A stretch of 64,000 nt of DNA, from contig JBHJGS010000016.1 in assembly GCA_050331575.1 (NCBI GenBank), positions 1 to 64,000 of the forward strand, in the 5' to 3' direction. The notes beneath the pieces were generated by a model, which was given only the letters and a program-made list of their open reading frames with translations, was not told the origin of the DNA and did not search any database. This DNA comes from JBHJGS01 sp050331575. Lineage in GTDB: Bacteria > Pseudomonadota > Alphaproteobacteria > Sphingomonadales > Rhodothalassiaceae. A program made the position numbers and the translations under genes. Shown here piece after piece: positions 26,850 through 35,254 of this stretch. The first letter of the stretch is position 1; every line of letters begins with the position of its first letter.

Positions 26850-27530
26850 CTATCCGCGCAGGCTCGCCAGAATGTCGTCAGCGGAGCTCTTCGAACCGGT
26901 GATGCCGGCTTCCGCCAGGGCGGCGTCCAGATCCGCCCCGGTGCTGGCGGCCTCCAGCTTTTCCGCCTCTGCCATGCGCGCGCGCTGCATCGCCTGGCGT
27001 TCCTTGATTCGCTTCAAGGACTGGCTGGCATCGCCTAGGCGCGAATTCATGCCGGCGTGCGTTGACGCCACCGCGGCCTGCGCCTTGATCACCGCGTCAT
27101 TGGCCTTCACGGTTTCGACCTGCTGCTTCAGCGACTTGATCTTGGCCTCGATGGCGGACACCGACTGGCGCATCTGGTCCTCCGAGCCCTGATAGTCGGA
27201 CACCACCTGGCGCTTGGCGCTCAATTCCTGGTCAATTTGGGCGACACGTTCGGCGGAGCGGCGCGCCAGATCCTCATTGCCCTTCTCAAGCGCCTTTTTC
27301 GCCGCATCGAGATATTTGGCGCGATCGGCCTCGAACGCGTCGACCTCCTTGGCGGCCATGGCCCGCTTAGCGGCGAACATCGAGAGCTGATCGCGCGCGG
27401 CGTGCAGCTGCTTGTCAGCGTCGCGGATTTCCTGGTCCAGAATGGTCAGCGCATTGGCGTCGACGATTGACTGGCCGGTTTCGTGGGCATGGCCGCGCAG
27501 GCCGCTCCAGATCTTGTTGAACAATCCCAT
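26850..27530 (-). CDS. PspA/IM30 family protein (YjfJ-like)
   Basis: A 226-residue coiled-coil protein of the PspA/IM30 family, which polymerises on damaged membrane and helps hold the proton gradient. It is charged and helical throughout, starting MGLFNKIWSGLRGHAHE, with little Pro or Gly before about residue 165. It is downstream of a DUF2170 (YjfI-like) gene by 31 bases, the pairing seen in E. coli yjfI-yjfJ. The rest of the yjf set is on the opposite strand. This association argues for a YjfJ-type role rather than a classic pspF-regulated PspA. Confidence 0.88.
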   Translation of the reverse strand: MGLFNKIWSGLRGHAHETGQSIVDANALTILDQEIRDADKQLHAARDQLSMFAAKRAMAAKEVDAFEADRAKYLDAAKKALEKGNEDLARRSAERVAQIDQELSAKRQVVSDYQGSEDQMRQSVSAIEAKIKSLKQQVETVKANDAVIKAQAAVASTHAGMNSRLGDASQSLKRIKERQAMQRARMAEAEKLEAASTGADLDAALAEAGITGSKSSADDILASLRG

Positions 27531-27561
27531 TGTCCGGGTCCTTTCTGATGGCTGTCGTGTC

Positions 27562-28197
27562 TCAGGCCGCTTCGGTGGCGGCTTCGGGGTTCAGGTCTTC
27601 GACCACGTCGATGGCATTGGCCGCCAGGGTGCGGATCTCAGTGACCACGCTGGCGAGCACCGAGCCGGCCGACAAGGCGCCGAACAGCTCGTAATAGGCC
27701 TCGCCCTGCACGCTGGTTATGCCGAAGGTGGACAGGGGCAGCGTCTTGTGCAGGCTCAAAATCATGCGGTTGAAGGCGTCGGGATCCTCCTGCTCGGCGA
27801 CCGGCCACAGCAGCACCGAGGCCAGGATCTGATCGCCCTCAACGCTGACATAGACATCCAGGTCACCATAGAGCTGCAGGGTCACCCGGATCGCCGACTG
27901 CGCGCCCTCCACCAGGCTCACCGCGGCCTCAGCCGGGGTCAGGCCGCTCTGGCCGGGATCGGCGAGCGCTTCATACAGCGTCTGTGTGGTCCATTGATCG
28001 GGCATGGCGGGCTCCTCAGCGGGGGTCGTGGTCCAGGACGGCAACGGAGCCCCTTGCGCCAGGCGCTGCGCCAGTCGGCGCAACGGCACCCGATGCTCCG
28101 GCTTCACCCACAGCTCCAGCTTGACCAGACCGCGCTGACGCAGGCGCGTGCGCCATGCCTGGGTGCGGGCTTTCGCCGGGGTGGGGTCGCCTGACAT
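27562..28197 (-). CDS. DUF2170 family protein (YjfI-like)
   Basis: A 211-residue protein. Residues 1-60 form a basic region with RLRQRGLVKLELWVKPEHR, a short strand-helix motif like those of small DNA-binding proteins; from about 65 on is the DUF2170 domain (YEALADPGQSGLTPAEAAV, DLDVYVSVEGDQILASVLLWP, ILSLHKTLPLSTFGI). Function is unknown; the family is nearly always next to a PspA-like gene, as here. A second in-frame Met near residue 65 could give the bare DUF2170 domain, so the first 64 residues may be a fusion or a start choice. It begins a leftward operon with the PspA-like gene. Confidence 0.8.
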   Translation of the reverse strand: MSGDPTPAKARTQAWRTRLRQRGLVKLELWVKPEHRVPLRRLAQRLAQGAPLPSWTTTPAEEPAMPDQWTTQTLYEALADPGQSGLTPAEAAVSLVEGAQSAIRVTLQLYGDLDVYVSVEGDQILASVLLWPVAEQEDPDAFNRMILSLHKTLPLSTFGITSVQGEAYYELFGALSAGSVLASVVTEIRTLAANAIDVVEDLNPEAATEAA

Positions 28198-28225
28198 GGC
28201 TGTGGGCCTCCGTCATTCAAGAGAC

Positions 28226-28250
28226 TTACATGTAACGCATACATGTGACA
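28226..28250. promoter_or_regulatory. paired ACATGT palindromes in a divergent promoter region
   Basis: TTACATGTAA (28226-28235) is a perfect 10-base palindrome; CATACATGTG follows with its centre 15 bases further. The pair lies 29-53 bases before the DUF2170 gene start and between two divergent stress operons. It looks like an operator for a regulator of one or both. Confidence 0.4.
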
Positions 28251-28281
28251 GTTTCAAGCTTGGCAGCCGCGGCTTTCACCG

Positions 28282-28348
28282 CTAGGGCATGATGAGATGA
28301 ACAGGCCCGCCTTCTATGGGGCGAGCATCTTCGCTCTAAGGTTCGACC
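28282..28348 (+). repeat. dispersed palindromic repeat, copy D (palindrome deleted)
   Basis: Keeps CTAGGGCATGAT, then jumps to GATGAACAGGCCCGCC, TCTATGGGGCGAGCA and the TTCGACC end. The central CCGATCAA palindrome is missing between the first blocks. It ends six bases before the ion-channel start, so the gene's leader is repeat-derived. Confidence 0.6.
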
Positions 28349-28354
28349 CCGTCC

Positions 28355-29383
28355 ATGTCCTATCTTTTCGATACCGTGTTGAGCAAAGTCCAGCGCAGCA
28401 TCGCCGAGCTGCGCTGGCCTGCCTTGTTCGTCATTGCCGCGGGCCATCTGGGGCTGACCTGGGTGGGGCTGAAGGCCGCCGGAGAAGCCGCGCTCACCGG
28501 CCCTTTGACGTTTCTGTATTTCTACGCCACCACGGCAACCACCGTGGGCTACGGCGATTTAAGCCCGACAAGCCAGGGCGGCCGGCTGATCGCCATCCTC
28601 TGGCTGTTCCCCGGCGCCATCGCCTTGTTCACCGCCGTTCTGTCCAAGTCCATCACCAGCATCAGCACCTATTGGAGGCGCCGCATGACCGGCCAGGCTG
28701 ACTATTCCCAGCGTGCGGGGCTGACCGTCATTGTCGGCTTCCCGCGCGCTCGGTGCCTGAAAGTGATCAACGAACTCAGACGCGGCGCGCGCGGCCGCCA
28801 GGATGACGACATCCTGGTGGTCGCCAAGCGGGACCTGCAGCCGCTGCCCGACGGCGTTTTGTTCGTGCGCGTGGATCAGCTGAGTGAGGCCGCCGGCCTA
28901 CGCCGCGCCGGCATCGCTTTGGCGGATGAGGTTATCATCAATGGCGAGGATGATGACGAGACCCTCGCAGCGACCCTGGCGATCCAGACGATCGCCGGGG
29001 CGCAGACGCACCTGGTCGCGCATTTTCAGAGCGAGGACAGCGCCCGGCTGCTGCGCGGATTGGCCCGGCCGATCGAGACGGTGGTGTCACCCAGCGTGGA
29101 GCTGCTGGTGCGCGCCGCCCAGGATCCCGGCGCCAGCCGGCTGTTCACTGCGCTGGCGTCCAGCACCGACAGCCGGGCGACCCTTTATTCGCTGGTGCTG
29201 GACCAGACGATGAGCCTTGCGGATCTGCGCGATCGGCTGTTTCAAGGTGGTGGTGCGCTGATTGCGGTGCAGACCGTGGAGCAGGAAGACTTTCATCTGC
29301 CCAAGGCCGGCCATCCCGACCTGAAGGTGGGCGACCGGATCTATTATATGGCGCCGCAGCGCCTGAGCGTGAAAGGAGCCTGA
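28355..29383 (+). CDS. potassium channel protein with RCK-like C-terminus
   Basis: A 342-residue inner-membrane protein: membrane helices at about 22-40 and 76-96 flank a pore loop with the selectivity filter TTVGYGD (62-68), the two-helix K+ channel plan. Residues 120-340 form a cytoplasmic domain with TrkA-N/RCK character (LTVIVGFPRARCLKVI, ADEVIINGEDDDETLAATLAIQ). The Rossmann glycine motif is reduced, so nucleotide binding is uncertain. It is followed after 4 bases by DUF2491, so it belongs to the yjf-like operon. E. coli yjfK-M lacks this gene. No ribosome binding site is obvious; the start is next to repeat D. Confidence 0.85.
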   Translation: MSYLFDTVLSKVQRSIAELRWPALFVIAAGHLGLTWVGLKAAGEAALTGPLTFLYFYATTATTVGYGDLSPTSQGGRLIAILWLFPGAIALFTAVLSKSITSISTYWRRRMTGQADYSQRAGLTVIVGFPRARCLKVINELRRGARGRQDDDILVVAKRDLQPLPDGVLFVRVDQLSEAAGLRRAGIALADEVIINGEDDDETLAATLAIQTIAGAQTHLVAHFQSEDSARLLRGLARPIETVVSPSVELLVRAAQDPGASRLFTALASSTDSRATLYSLVLDQTMSLADLRDRLFQGGGALIAVQTVEQEDFHLPKAGHPDLKVGDRIYYMAPQRLSVKGA

Positions 29384-29387
29384 GACG

Positions 29388-30041
29388 ATGTTCGGCAAAT
29401 TGTTCAAAGGCCTGCGCGGCGCCGGCGCCGAGGCGCCGTCCTCGCTGCCGATGGTGGCGGATATCACCATCGGCCGCACCGTGCTGATCGACCGACTGGC
29501 GCTGGATCTGCTGCCCGATACTCTGGTGTTTGAGCTGGATCAGCCGGTGCTGCCGATCACCGCCCAGGGCCTGATCGACCTGACCTCCGACGCCGATCAC
29601 GCCTGGGTGCACCGCTTCTACACCGACGAGGACGTCATGCTGCAGATCATGAGCGTCGACCGCGCCGGTGAGACGATCCGGGAGATCTCGCTGTTCGTGC
29701 CGCTGAAGTCGTATTTCCCGTCCGATGACGCCGCGTGGCGAAGCTGGACGTCGCGGCTGTCCGCGGAGACCTTCACCACCGATGAGGGCGTGCGCTTTGA
29801 GCGGGCTTGGTTCGATGATCAACCCGGTCCTGCCGAGCCGGTCTGCTTCTGGGAGGAGATCACCGATGATCGGCAGATGACCGAGACCCGGCGCATCTAT
29901 CAGCGCTCCATGCTGTTCGTGCGCGCGATCGAGGACAGCGAGGAGTTTCTGCTGGCGATCACGCAGGAGCCCGAGCAGGGTGACCATACCGCCGAGCTGA
30001 TGATCGGCATTCCATTGAGCCGCACGGCAATCACGGTCTAG
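29388..30041 (+). CDS. DUF2491 family protein (YjfK-like)
   Basis: A 217-residue cytoplasmic protein matching the YjfK/DUF2491 pattern: MFGKLFKG start, GLIDLTSDADHAWVHRFYTD, EDVMLQI, an acidic body, and an ending with EEFLLAITQEPEQGDHTAELMIGI. Function unknown. It sits between the channel and the DUF350 gene and is probably co-transcribed with both. Confidence 0.82.
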   Translation: MFGKLFKGLRGAGAEAPSSLPMVADITIGRTVLIDRLALDLLPDTLVFELDQPVLPITAQGLIDLTSDADHAWVHRFYTDEDVMLQIMSVDRAGETIREISLFVPLKSYFPSDDAAWRSWTSRLSAETFTTDEGVRFERAWFDDQPGPAEPVCFWEEITDDRQMTETRRIYQRSMLFVRAIEDSEEFLLAITQEPEQGDHTAELMIGIPLSRTAITV

Positions 30042-30078
30042 GATCGGCCGACACACGCCTTAAGGGGGACCAACGCCC

Positions 30079-30558
30079 ATGCTTGACTTCACCGGCAGCT
30101 TCATCGGCTTTCCGCAGTTTCTCGCCTTCTTCGCCATGGGTCTGGCCCTGATGGCGGCATTCATGTGGATTTACACCGCGATCACCCCGCATGACGAGGT
30201 GGCGCTGGTGCGCGCCAACAATGTCACCGCCGCGGTGGTGTGGACCGGCGCGCTGATCGGCTTCGTGCTGCCCTTGAGCAGCGCCATGCGCGAAAGCTTT
30301 GCGATCCGGGAATTCGTCGTGTGGGGCGTGATTGCGGGCATTGCTCAGCTGGCGGTGTTCTTTGTCTATCGCCGGATCTATCCGAAAATGCGCGAACGCA
30401 TCGAAGCCGATGAGATGGCCACCGGCATCAAGCTGGCCGGCGTCGCGATCGCCGTGGGCATCTTGAATGCCGCGGCGGTGTCCGAAGACGAAGCGGCCTG
30501 GATGCTGGAGCGCTATCCCGGCGCCTTCGGCCCGGCTCCCACCGAACAGGCGCAATGA
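30079..30558 (+). CDS. DUF350 family membrane protein (YjfL-like)
   Basis: A 159-residue inner-membrane protein with about four membrane segments (near 12-32, 50-70, 82-102, 118-138). The family is called DUF350; YjfL is the E. coli member and its function is unknown. AGGGGGA precedes the start. Its order after DUF2491 and before DUF1190 copies the E. coli yjfK-yjfL-yjfM order. Confidence 0.82.
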   Translation: MLDFTGSFIGFPQFLAFFAMGLALMAAFMWIYTAITPHDEVALVRANNVTAAVVWTGALIGFVLPLSSAMRESFAIREFVVWGVIAGIAQLAVFFVYRRIYPKMRERIEADEMATGIKLAGVAIAVGILNAAAVSEDEAAWMLERYPGAFGPAPTEQAQ

Positions 30559-30586
30559 ACCGCGGCTTGCCGCAGGAGAGCCGATC

Positions 30587-31180
30587 ATGAGCGACACCCC
30601 CAAAGCCACGCCGCTGAAGCGCTCGTCCCGGGTTGCGCTGAGCTTGATGGCCTCCTCCTCCGTCGCGCTGGTCGCCGGCTGCGGCCGCTCCGAACCGGTC
30701 GAGGCTGAGCGCTATCAGACCCTGGACCAATGCCTGGCCGACGGCGCCTTGTCTGAACAGGCATGCCAGCAGAGCTATCAGGAGGCGCTGGCCGAGCATC
30801 AGGCATCGGCACCGCGCTATGACAGCCAGGCGGCGTGCGAGGCACAGTTCGGGCCGGAGCGGTGCCAGCGCCAGAGCGGCAGCCAGGGCAGCTTTTGGAC
30901 GCCCTTCTTCATGGGCTGGATCGCCAGCTCGCTGCTGGATCGGGCGGTCGATGGCCGGCGCTATGCCGCCACGCCGGTGTATCAGCCGTGGAACACCCGG
31001 CGCTGGTACACGCCCACCGGCACGGTTTTGAACCCCACGTCGGACGGCAGCTACCGGGTGGCCCGCCGCAGCCTGGCCAAAAAGCCACCAGTTGCCAAGG
31101 TCCGCTCGCGAACAGGCGCGGTCAGCCGCGGCGGCTTCACCAGCCGCTCCAGCCGCAGCTATCGCGGCTATGGCGGCTGA
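30587..31180 (+). CDS. DUF1190 family lipoprotein (YjfM-like)
   Basis: A 197-residue protein with a Lys/Arg N-terminus, a hydrophobic stretch and lipobox VAGC (Cys32), so a probable lipoprotein. The DUF1190 features are the Cys-spaced YQTLDQCLADGALSEQACQQ and YDSQAACEAQFGPERCQ, then a W/Y/P-rich segment and an R/S/G-rich tail (SRGGFTSRSSRSYRGYGG). It ends the rightward yjf-like operon. The glutathionylspermidine-synthase-like yjfC, usually next in E. coli, is absent here; an esterase gene follows in opposite orientation. Confidence 0.8.
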   Translation: MSDTPKATPLKRSSRVALSLMASSSVALVAGCGRSEPVEAERYQTLDQCLADGALSEQACQQSYQEALAEHQASAPRYDSQAACEAQFGPERCQRQSGSQGSFWTPFFMGWIASSLLDRAVDGRRYAATPVYQPWNTRRWYTPTGTVLNPTSDGSYRVARRSLAKKPPVAKVRSRTGAVSRGGFTSRSSRSYRGYGG

Positions 31181-31223
31181 TCCAGGGGCCACATTGATGG
31201 CACGGTGTTCCGGGGCGAGTGTT

Positions 31224-31940
31224 TTAGCGTCCCGCCGCAGCGGTTTCCGCCGGTAATAGGCCCTGCTGCGTCAGGGCCTCAACCAAGGCCGGGCCGAAGC
31301 GCTCAACCATGACGCCGACCCCCTCGGCATTGGGATGGATGCCGTCGGGCTGGTGCAAGTCTGGCCGGTCGGCCACGCCGTCCAGAAAGAATGGATAGAG
31401 CGCGACATCGAACCGGTCGGCCAGGCCCGGGTAGAGCGTGTTGAAGGCCTCGGCATAGTCAGCCCCCAGATTGGGCGGAGCGAGCATGCCGGCCAGCAAC
31501 ACCGGGATCTCGCTTTGCTGCAAGGTCTCGATGATCTGAGTCAGATTCTGCTCGGTCACCGCGACCGGCACAGAGCGTAGGATATCATTGCCACCGAGTG
31601 CGACGACCACCATGTCCGGAGCCTGCGGCTGGCCATCTAAGACCCAAGCCAGACGCGCCGCGCCGCCGGTGGTGGTATCGCCGGAGACACCGGCATTGAT
31701 CACGCGAACGTCATGGCCGTGCGCGTTCAGCCAGCGTTCAAGCTGTTCGGGCAAGGCATCCTGGGGCTCCAGACCGAAGCCGGCGGTTAGGCTGTCGCCC
31801 AGAATCAACACGCGCACCGGATCCGCCGCCGATCCAGCCAGCGGCGCAAACACGAATAAGAGGGTGACCAGGCAAAGCGCTTTCCATGACATGCCCCAAC
31901 ACATATGTCTGAGCCAACAACGCTTCAACGGCAGCGACAT
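31224..31940 (-). CDS. arylesterase / acyl-CoA thioesterase I (GDSL, TesA-like)
   Basis: A periplasmic SGNH hydrolase of about 238 residues. Signal-like segment around 18-40, block I GDSLTAG (catalytic Ser near 50), block III GGND (Asn near 118), and block V DGIHPN with the Asp-x-x-His pair near 199-202. Start uncertain: the first ATG (31940) leaves only 17 bases to the divergent ABC gene, and ATG at 31892 (MSWKAL) would give a better-shaped signal peptide. tesA divergent from an ATPase/permease pair (ybbA-ybbP in E. coli) is conserved, suggesting linked roles in lipid or envelope handling. Confidence 0.88.
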   Translation of the reverse strand: MSLPLKRCWLRHMCWGMSWKALCLVTLLFVFAPLAGSAADPVRVLILGDSLTAGFGLEPQDALPEQLERWLNAHGHDVRVINAGVSGDTTTGGAARLAWVLDGQPQAPDMVVVALGGNDILRSVPVAVTEQNLTQIIETLQQSEIPVLLAGMLAPPNLGADYAEAFNTLYPGLADRFDVALYPFFLDGVADRPDLHQPDGIHPNAEGVGVMVERFGPALVEALTQQGLLPAETAAAGR

Positions 31941-31957
31941 CAACTCAAAGGACGATC

Positions 31958-32662
31958 ATGACCCAAGCCATCATTCGGCTGGCCGGCGTGGAATTGAGCT
32001 TGAACAGCGGGGCCGGACCGGTCCACATCCTGCGCGGGATCGACCTGCAGATTTTCCCGGGCGAGGCCGTTGGGATCGTCGGGCCATCGGGCTCCGGCAA
32101 ATCCTCCATGATGGCGATCATGACCGGCATGGAACAGGCCAGTGCCGGTGAGGTGATGATCGACGGTCAGGATTATTCCGCGCTCAACGAAGATCAGCTT
32201 GCGCTGCATCGCCGCGCCCGCGTCGGGGTGGTTCTGCAGGCCTTCCATCTGATCCCGACCATGACCGCGCTGGAAAATGTCGCCGTGCCCCTGGAATTGG
32301 CCGGGCGGGCCGACGCCTTTGATCGCGCCGCTGCGACCCTGGAGCGGGTCAGCTTGGGCGAGCGCCTGACCCATTATCCCTCGCAACTGTCCGGAGGCGA
32401 GCAGCAACGCGTGGCGCTGGCCCGCGCGGTGGCGCCGGGGCCGGCGATCTTGTTCGCCGATGAGCCCACCGGCAATTTGGACAGCCAGACCGGCGAGGCG
32501 ATTGTTGACTTGATGTTCGCGCTGCAACGCGAAACGGCTGCGACCCTTGTGCTGATCACCCATGATCCGGACTTGGCGCAACGCTGCGACCGCATCGTCA
32601 GCATGGCGGACGGCCGCATTGAGGCGCCCCGCCCGGCGCTGAAAGTGTCCGCCGATGCCTAG
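31958..32662 (+). CDS. ABC transporter ATP-binding protein (YbbA/LolD-like)
   Basis: A 234-residue ABC ATPase: Walker A GPSGSGKSS (42-50), Q-loop at about 94, signature LSGGEQQ (144-150), Walker B ILFADEP (164-170). It belongs to the MacB/LolD type that drives FtsX-like permeases, and its partner gene overlaps it by 8 bases. AAAGGA precedes the start. The E. coli homologue YbbA sits beside tesA in the same way. Confidence 0.92.
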   Translation: MTQAIIRLAGVELSLNSGAGPVHILRGIDLQIFPGEAVGIVGPSGSGKSSMMAIMTGMEQASAGEVMIDGQDYSALNEDQLALHRRARVGVVLQAFHLIPTMTALENVAVPLELAGRADAFDRAAATLERVSLGERLTHYPSQLSGGEQQRVALARAVAPGPAILFADEPTGNLDSQTGEAIVDLMFALQRETAATLVLITHDPDLAQRCDRIVSMADGRIEAPRPALKVSADA

Positions 32663-35183
32663 CCCACTGCTCCCGATCGAAGCGCGGCTGGCCATGCGCG
32701 AACTGCGTGGCGGGTTGCGCGGCTTCCGGATTTTCCTGGCGTGCCTGATCCTGGGCGTCGCGGCTATTGCGGGGGTCGGCTCCTTGTCCCGGGCCATTAT
32801 CGCCGGTTTGGATGCCCGCGGCGCTGAGCTTCTGGCCGGGGACATCGAGGTGCGGCTGTACCGCCGGGACATCAATGCCGAACACCGCGCCTTTCTGGAG
32901 CAGGTCGGTGAGGTGGCACGGGTGGCGCGATTGCGCACCAATCTGCGCACCGAATCCGGCACCGCTACAGTCGCTGAATTGAAAGCCGTGGAGCCGGGTT
33001 ATCCCTTCTATGGCGGTCTTGTCTTGTCAAAGCCCGGGCCATTGCAGCCGATGCTGGCGCGCCAGGACGGACTGTGGGGCGCGGTGGCGGACGAAGCCTT
33101 GGCCGACCGCCTGGGCCTGGCGCTCGGCGATGTGGTTCGGGTCGGCGAAACACAGGTGCAATTGCGGGCGTGGCTGGAGCGCGAGCCGGATCGATCCAAT
33201 CAGGGCTGGCAGTTGGGGCCTAGCTTGATGGTCGCGCCAGGCGCGCTCCAGGCCGCGGATCTGCTCGGCACCGGCAGCTTGGTGAATTACTACTATAAGA
33301 TCAAGCTGCCGCCCGGGGCCAATCTTCAAGACGTCCGACGGCGTATTCAGGATGCGTATCCGGACATGGACTGGTCGGTGCGCGACCGGTCTCGCGCTGC
33401 CCAGGGCGTGCGCAATTTCATCGATCAGTTCGGAACCTTCCTGGTCCTGGTCGGCCTGACCGCGCTCGTGGTCGGCGGCGCCGGCGTGTCCAACGCCGTG
33501 CGCTCCTATCTGGACACGCGGCGCGAGACCATCGCGACCTTCAAGGTGCTGGGGGCTGATGGCGGGCTGATCTTTCGGCTGTATTTCCTTCAGGTTCTGG
33601 CGCTGGCGCTGGCCGCTGTCATCATCGGTCTGAGTCTCGGCGCGGGACTGCCCTTCGCCTTTTCTGGAACCTTGTCGGACCGCCTGCCGGTGCCGCCGGA
33701 GATCGGCCTTTACCCGGCTCCATTGATCTCTGCGGGCATTTACGGCGTGATGATTGCCATTGCCTTTTCGGTTTGGCCACTGGGCCGCGCGCGCGATTTG
33801 CGGCCGGCGATCCTGCTGCGGGTCGGCGGGGAGGCGATGGCGCAGTGGCCGCGTGCCTTGTATGTCGGCACCGCGGTCGCCGCGGTCGCTGCGGTGGTTA
33901 TCGCGGCCATTACCTTGTCTGAAATTCCCGGCGTGGCGGCCGGGTTTCTGGCTGGCGCTGGAGCCTCTCTCGGCCTGCTTTGGCTTGCCGGACAAGGGAT
34001 TGAACGGCTCGCCGCCCGGCTGCCCAAGCCGCGTCGACCCGTCTGGCGCATCGCCATCGCCAATCTGTACCGGCCGCGTGCGGCGACCGGAGCGGTGGTG
34101 ATGTCACTGGGCCTGGGGCTGACCCTATTCGCCACCTTGACGCTGGTGGAGACCAATCTGGGTCAGCAGATCGACGAGACCATTCCGGAGCAGGCGCCGG
34201 CCTACTACTTCTTGGATATCCAGCATTTCGAGAAGGACGGCTTCATCGACACGCTGGACCGGGTCGACGGCGTGACCGATGTGGAGGTGGCGCCCTGGGT
34301 GCGTGCGCGCATCACCCATCTGGACGGGATCGCGCCGCAGGACGCCGACGTCGCCTCGGACGTCCGCTGGCTGCTTCGCGGCGACCGGCAGATGTCCTAT
34401 CAGGCGGCGTTTCCAGAGGATAACCGGCTGGTCGCCGGCCGCTGGTGGCCGGCGGACTATTCCGGGTCGCCGAAGCTATCGATCTCTCTGGAGCATGCCC
34501 GCGGCCTGGGGCTTGAGGTCGGCGATTCGGTCGGCCTGAACATTCTGGGCCGGGACTTCGAGGCTGAGGTCATGAGCCTGCGGGCGATCGACTGGGCGGG
34601 GTTTGCCTTCAATTTCATCTTTCTGATCGACCCCAGCACGGTTGCCGGCGCGCCACACACCTGGCTGGCCAAGATCGAGACGGCGGACGCTGAGGCCGCG
34701 GAAGCCGCCTATCAGGCCGTGGTTGCCAACTACCCTGCGGTGACCGCGGTGCCGGTGCGCACCATCCTTCAAGATGCACAAAATCTGCTCCGGGAATTGG
34801 GCCTGGCGATCCGCGCCACGGCCGCGATCACCATTGCCGCCGGCGTGCTGGTACTGGCCGGGGCGATTGCCGCGGGGCATCGCCGGCGGGTGTATGACGC
34901 CGCCGTCTTCAAGATCATCGGGGCCACACGGCGCGACATTCTGACCGCCTTTGCCCTGGAATATCTGATTTTGGGGGCTGTGACCGGGCTAATCGCGTTG
35001 GTGCTGGGCGGCATCGCCGGTTGGGCCGTGGTCACCCAAGTGATGGAGCTGCCGTTCAGCTTGACCCCGCTGGCCGTGGCCGGGACATTGCTGGTCAGCC
35101 TTGTGCTGACCATCGGGTTTGGCCTGGTTGGCAGTTGGCGGGCGCTGAAGGTGCGCCCTGCGCGGCTGTTGCGCACCGCCTAA
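32655..35183 (+). CDS. FtsX-like ABC transporter permease (YbbP-like)
   Basis: An 842-residue inner-membrane permease with two FtsX modules: an N-terminal membrane segment, a large periplasmic part (about 50-250), three membrane helices, a central pair (about 395-440), a second periplasmic part, and a last three-helix bundle ending VRPARLLRTA. Its size and order match YbbP, the partner of YbbA. Substrate not known; a role in moving lipophilic compounds out of the inner membrane is usually supposed. Start overlaps the ATPase stop, so the two are translationally coupled. Confidence 0.9.
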   Translation: MPSPLLPIEARLAMRELRGGLRGFRIFLACLILGVAAIAGVGSLSRAIIAGLDARGAELLAGDIEVRLYRRDINAEHRAFLEQVGEVARVARLRTNLRTESGTATVAELKAVEPGYPFYGGLVLSKPGPLQPMLARQDGLWGAVADEALADRLGLALGDVVRVGETQVQLRAWLEREPDRSNQGWQLGPSLMVAPGALQAADLLGTGSLVNYYYKIKLPPGANLQDVRRRIQDAYPDMDWSVRDRSRAAQGVRNFIDQFGTFLVLVGLTALVVGGAGVSNAVRSYLDTRRETIATFKVLGADGGLIFRLYFLQVLALALAAVIIGLSLGAGLPFAFSGTLSDRLPVPPEIGLYPAPLISAGIYGVMIAIAFSVWPLGRARDLRPAILLRVGGEAMAQWPRALYVGTAVAAVAAVVIAAITLSEIPGVAAGFLAGAGASLGLLWLAGQGIERLAARLPKPRRPVWRIAIANLYRPRAATGAVVMSLGLGLTLFATLTLVETNLGQQIDETIPEQAPAYYFLDIQHFEKDGFIDTLDRVDGVTDVEVAPWVRARITHLDGIAPQDADVASDVRWLLRGDRQMSYQAAFPEDNRLVAGRWWPADYSGSPKLSISLEHARGLGLEVGDSVGLNILGRDFEAEVMSLRAIDWAGFAFNFIFLIDPSTVAGAPHTWLAKIETADAEAAEAAYQAVVANYPAVTAVPVRTILQDAQNLLRELGLAIRATAAITIAAGVLVLAGAIAAGHRRRVYDAAVFKIIGATRRDILTAFALEYLILGAVTGLIALVLGGIAGWAVVTQVMELPFSLTPLAVAGTLLVSLVLTIGFGLVGSWRALKVRPARLLRTA

Positions 35184-35188
35184 TCCTC

Positions 35189-35217
35189 TTGAGTGCAGGC
35201 GGCGCTTCGCCCATATT
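35189..35217 (+). promoter_or_regulatory. possible promoter of the Bax-inhibitor gene
   Basis: TTGAGT, a 17-base spacer and CATATT. It lies right after the permease stop and 38 bases before the next ATG. The -10 is a weak match. Confidence 0.4.
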
Positions 35218-35254
35218 GATGGTCAAGAGTTAAACCTTAAGGAGACGATGCATC

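Noticed and set aside
28256..28282. Sigma-54 promoter (TGGCAG...GGCT) before the stress locus
   Set aside because: The GG and GC elements are two bases too close together.
28336..28350. GGTTCGACCCC as a tRNA T-loop
   Set aside because: Arms do not pair and no cloverleaf forms around it; it is the end of repeat D.
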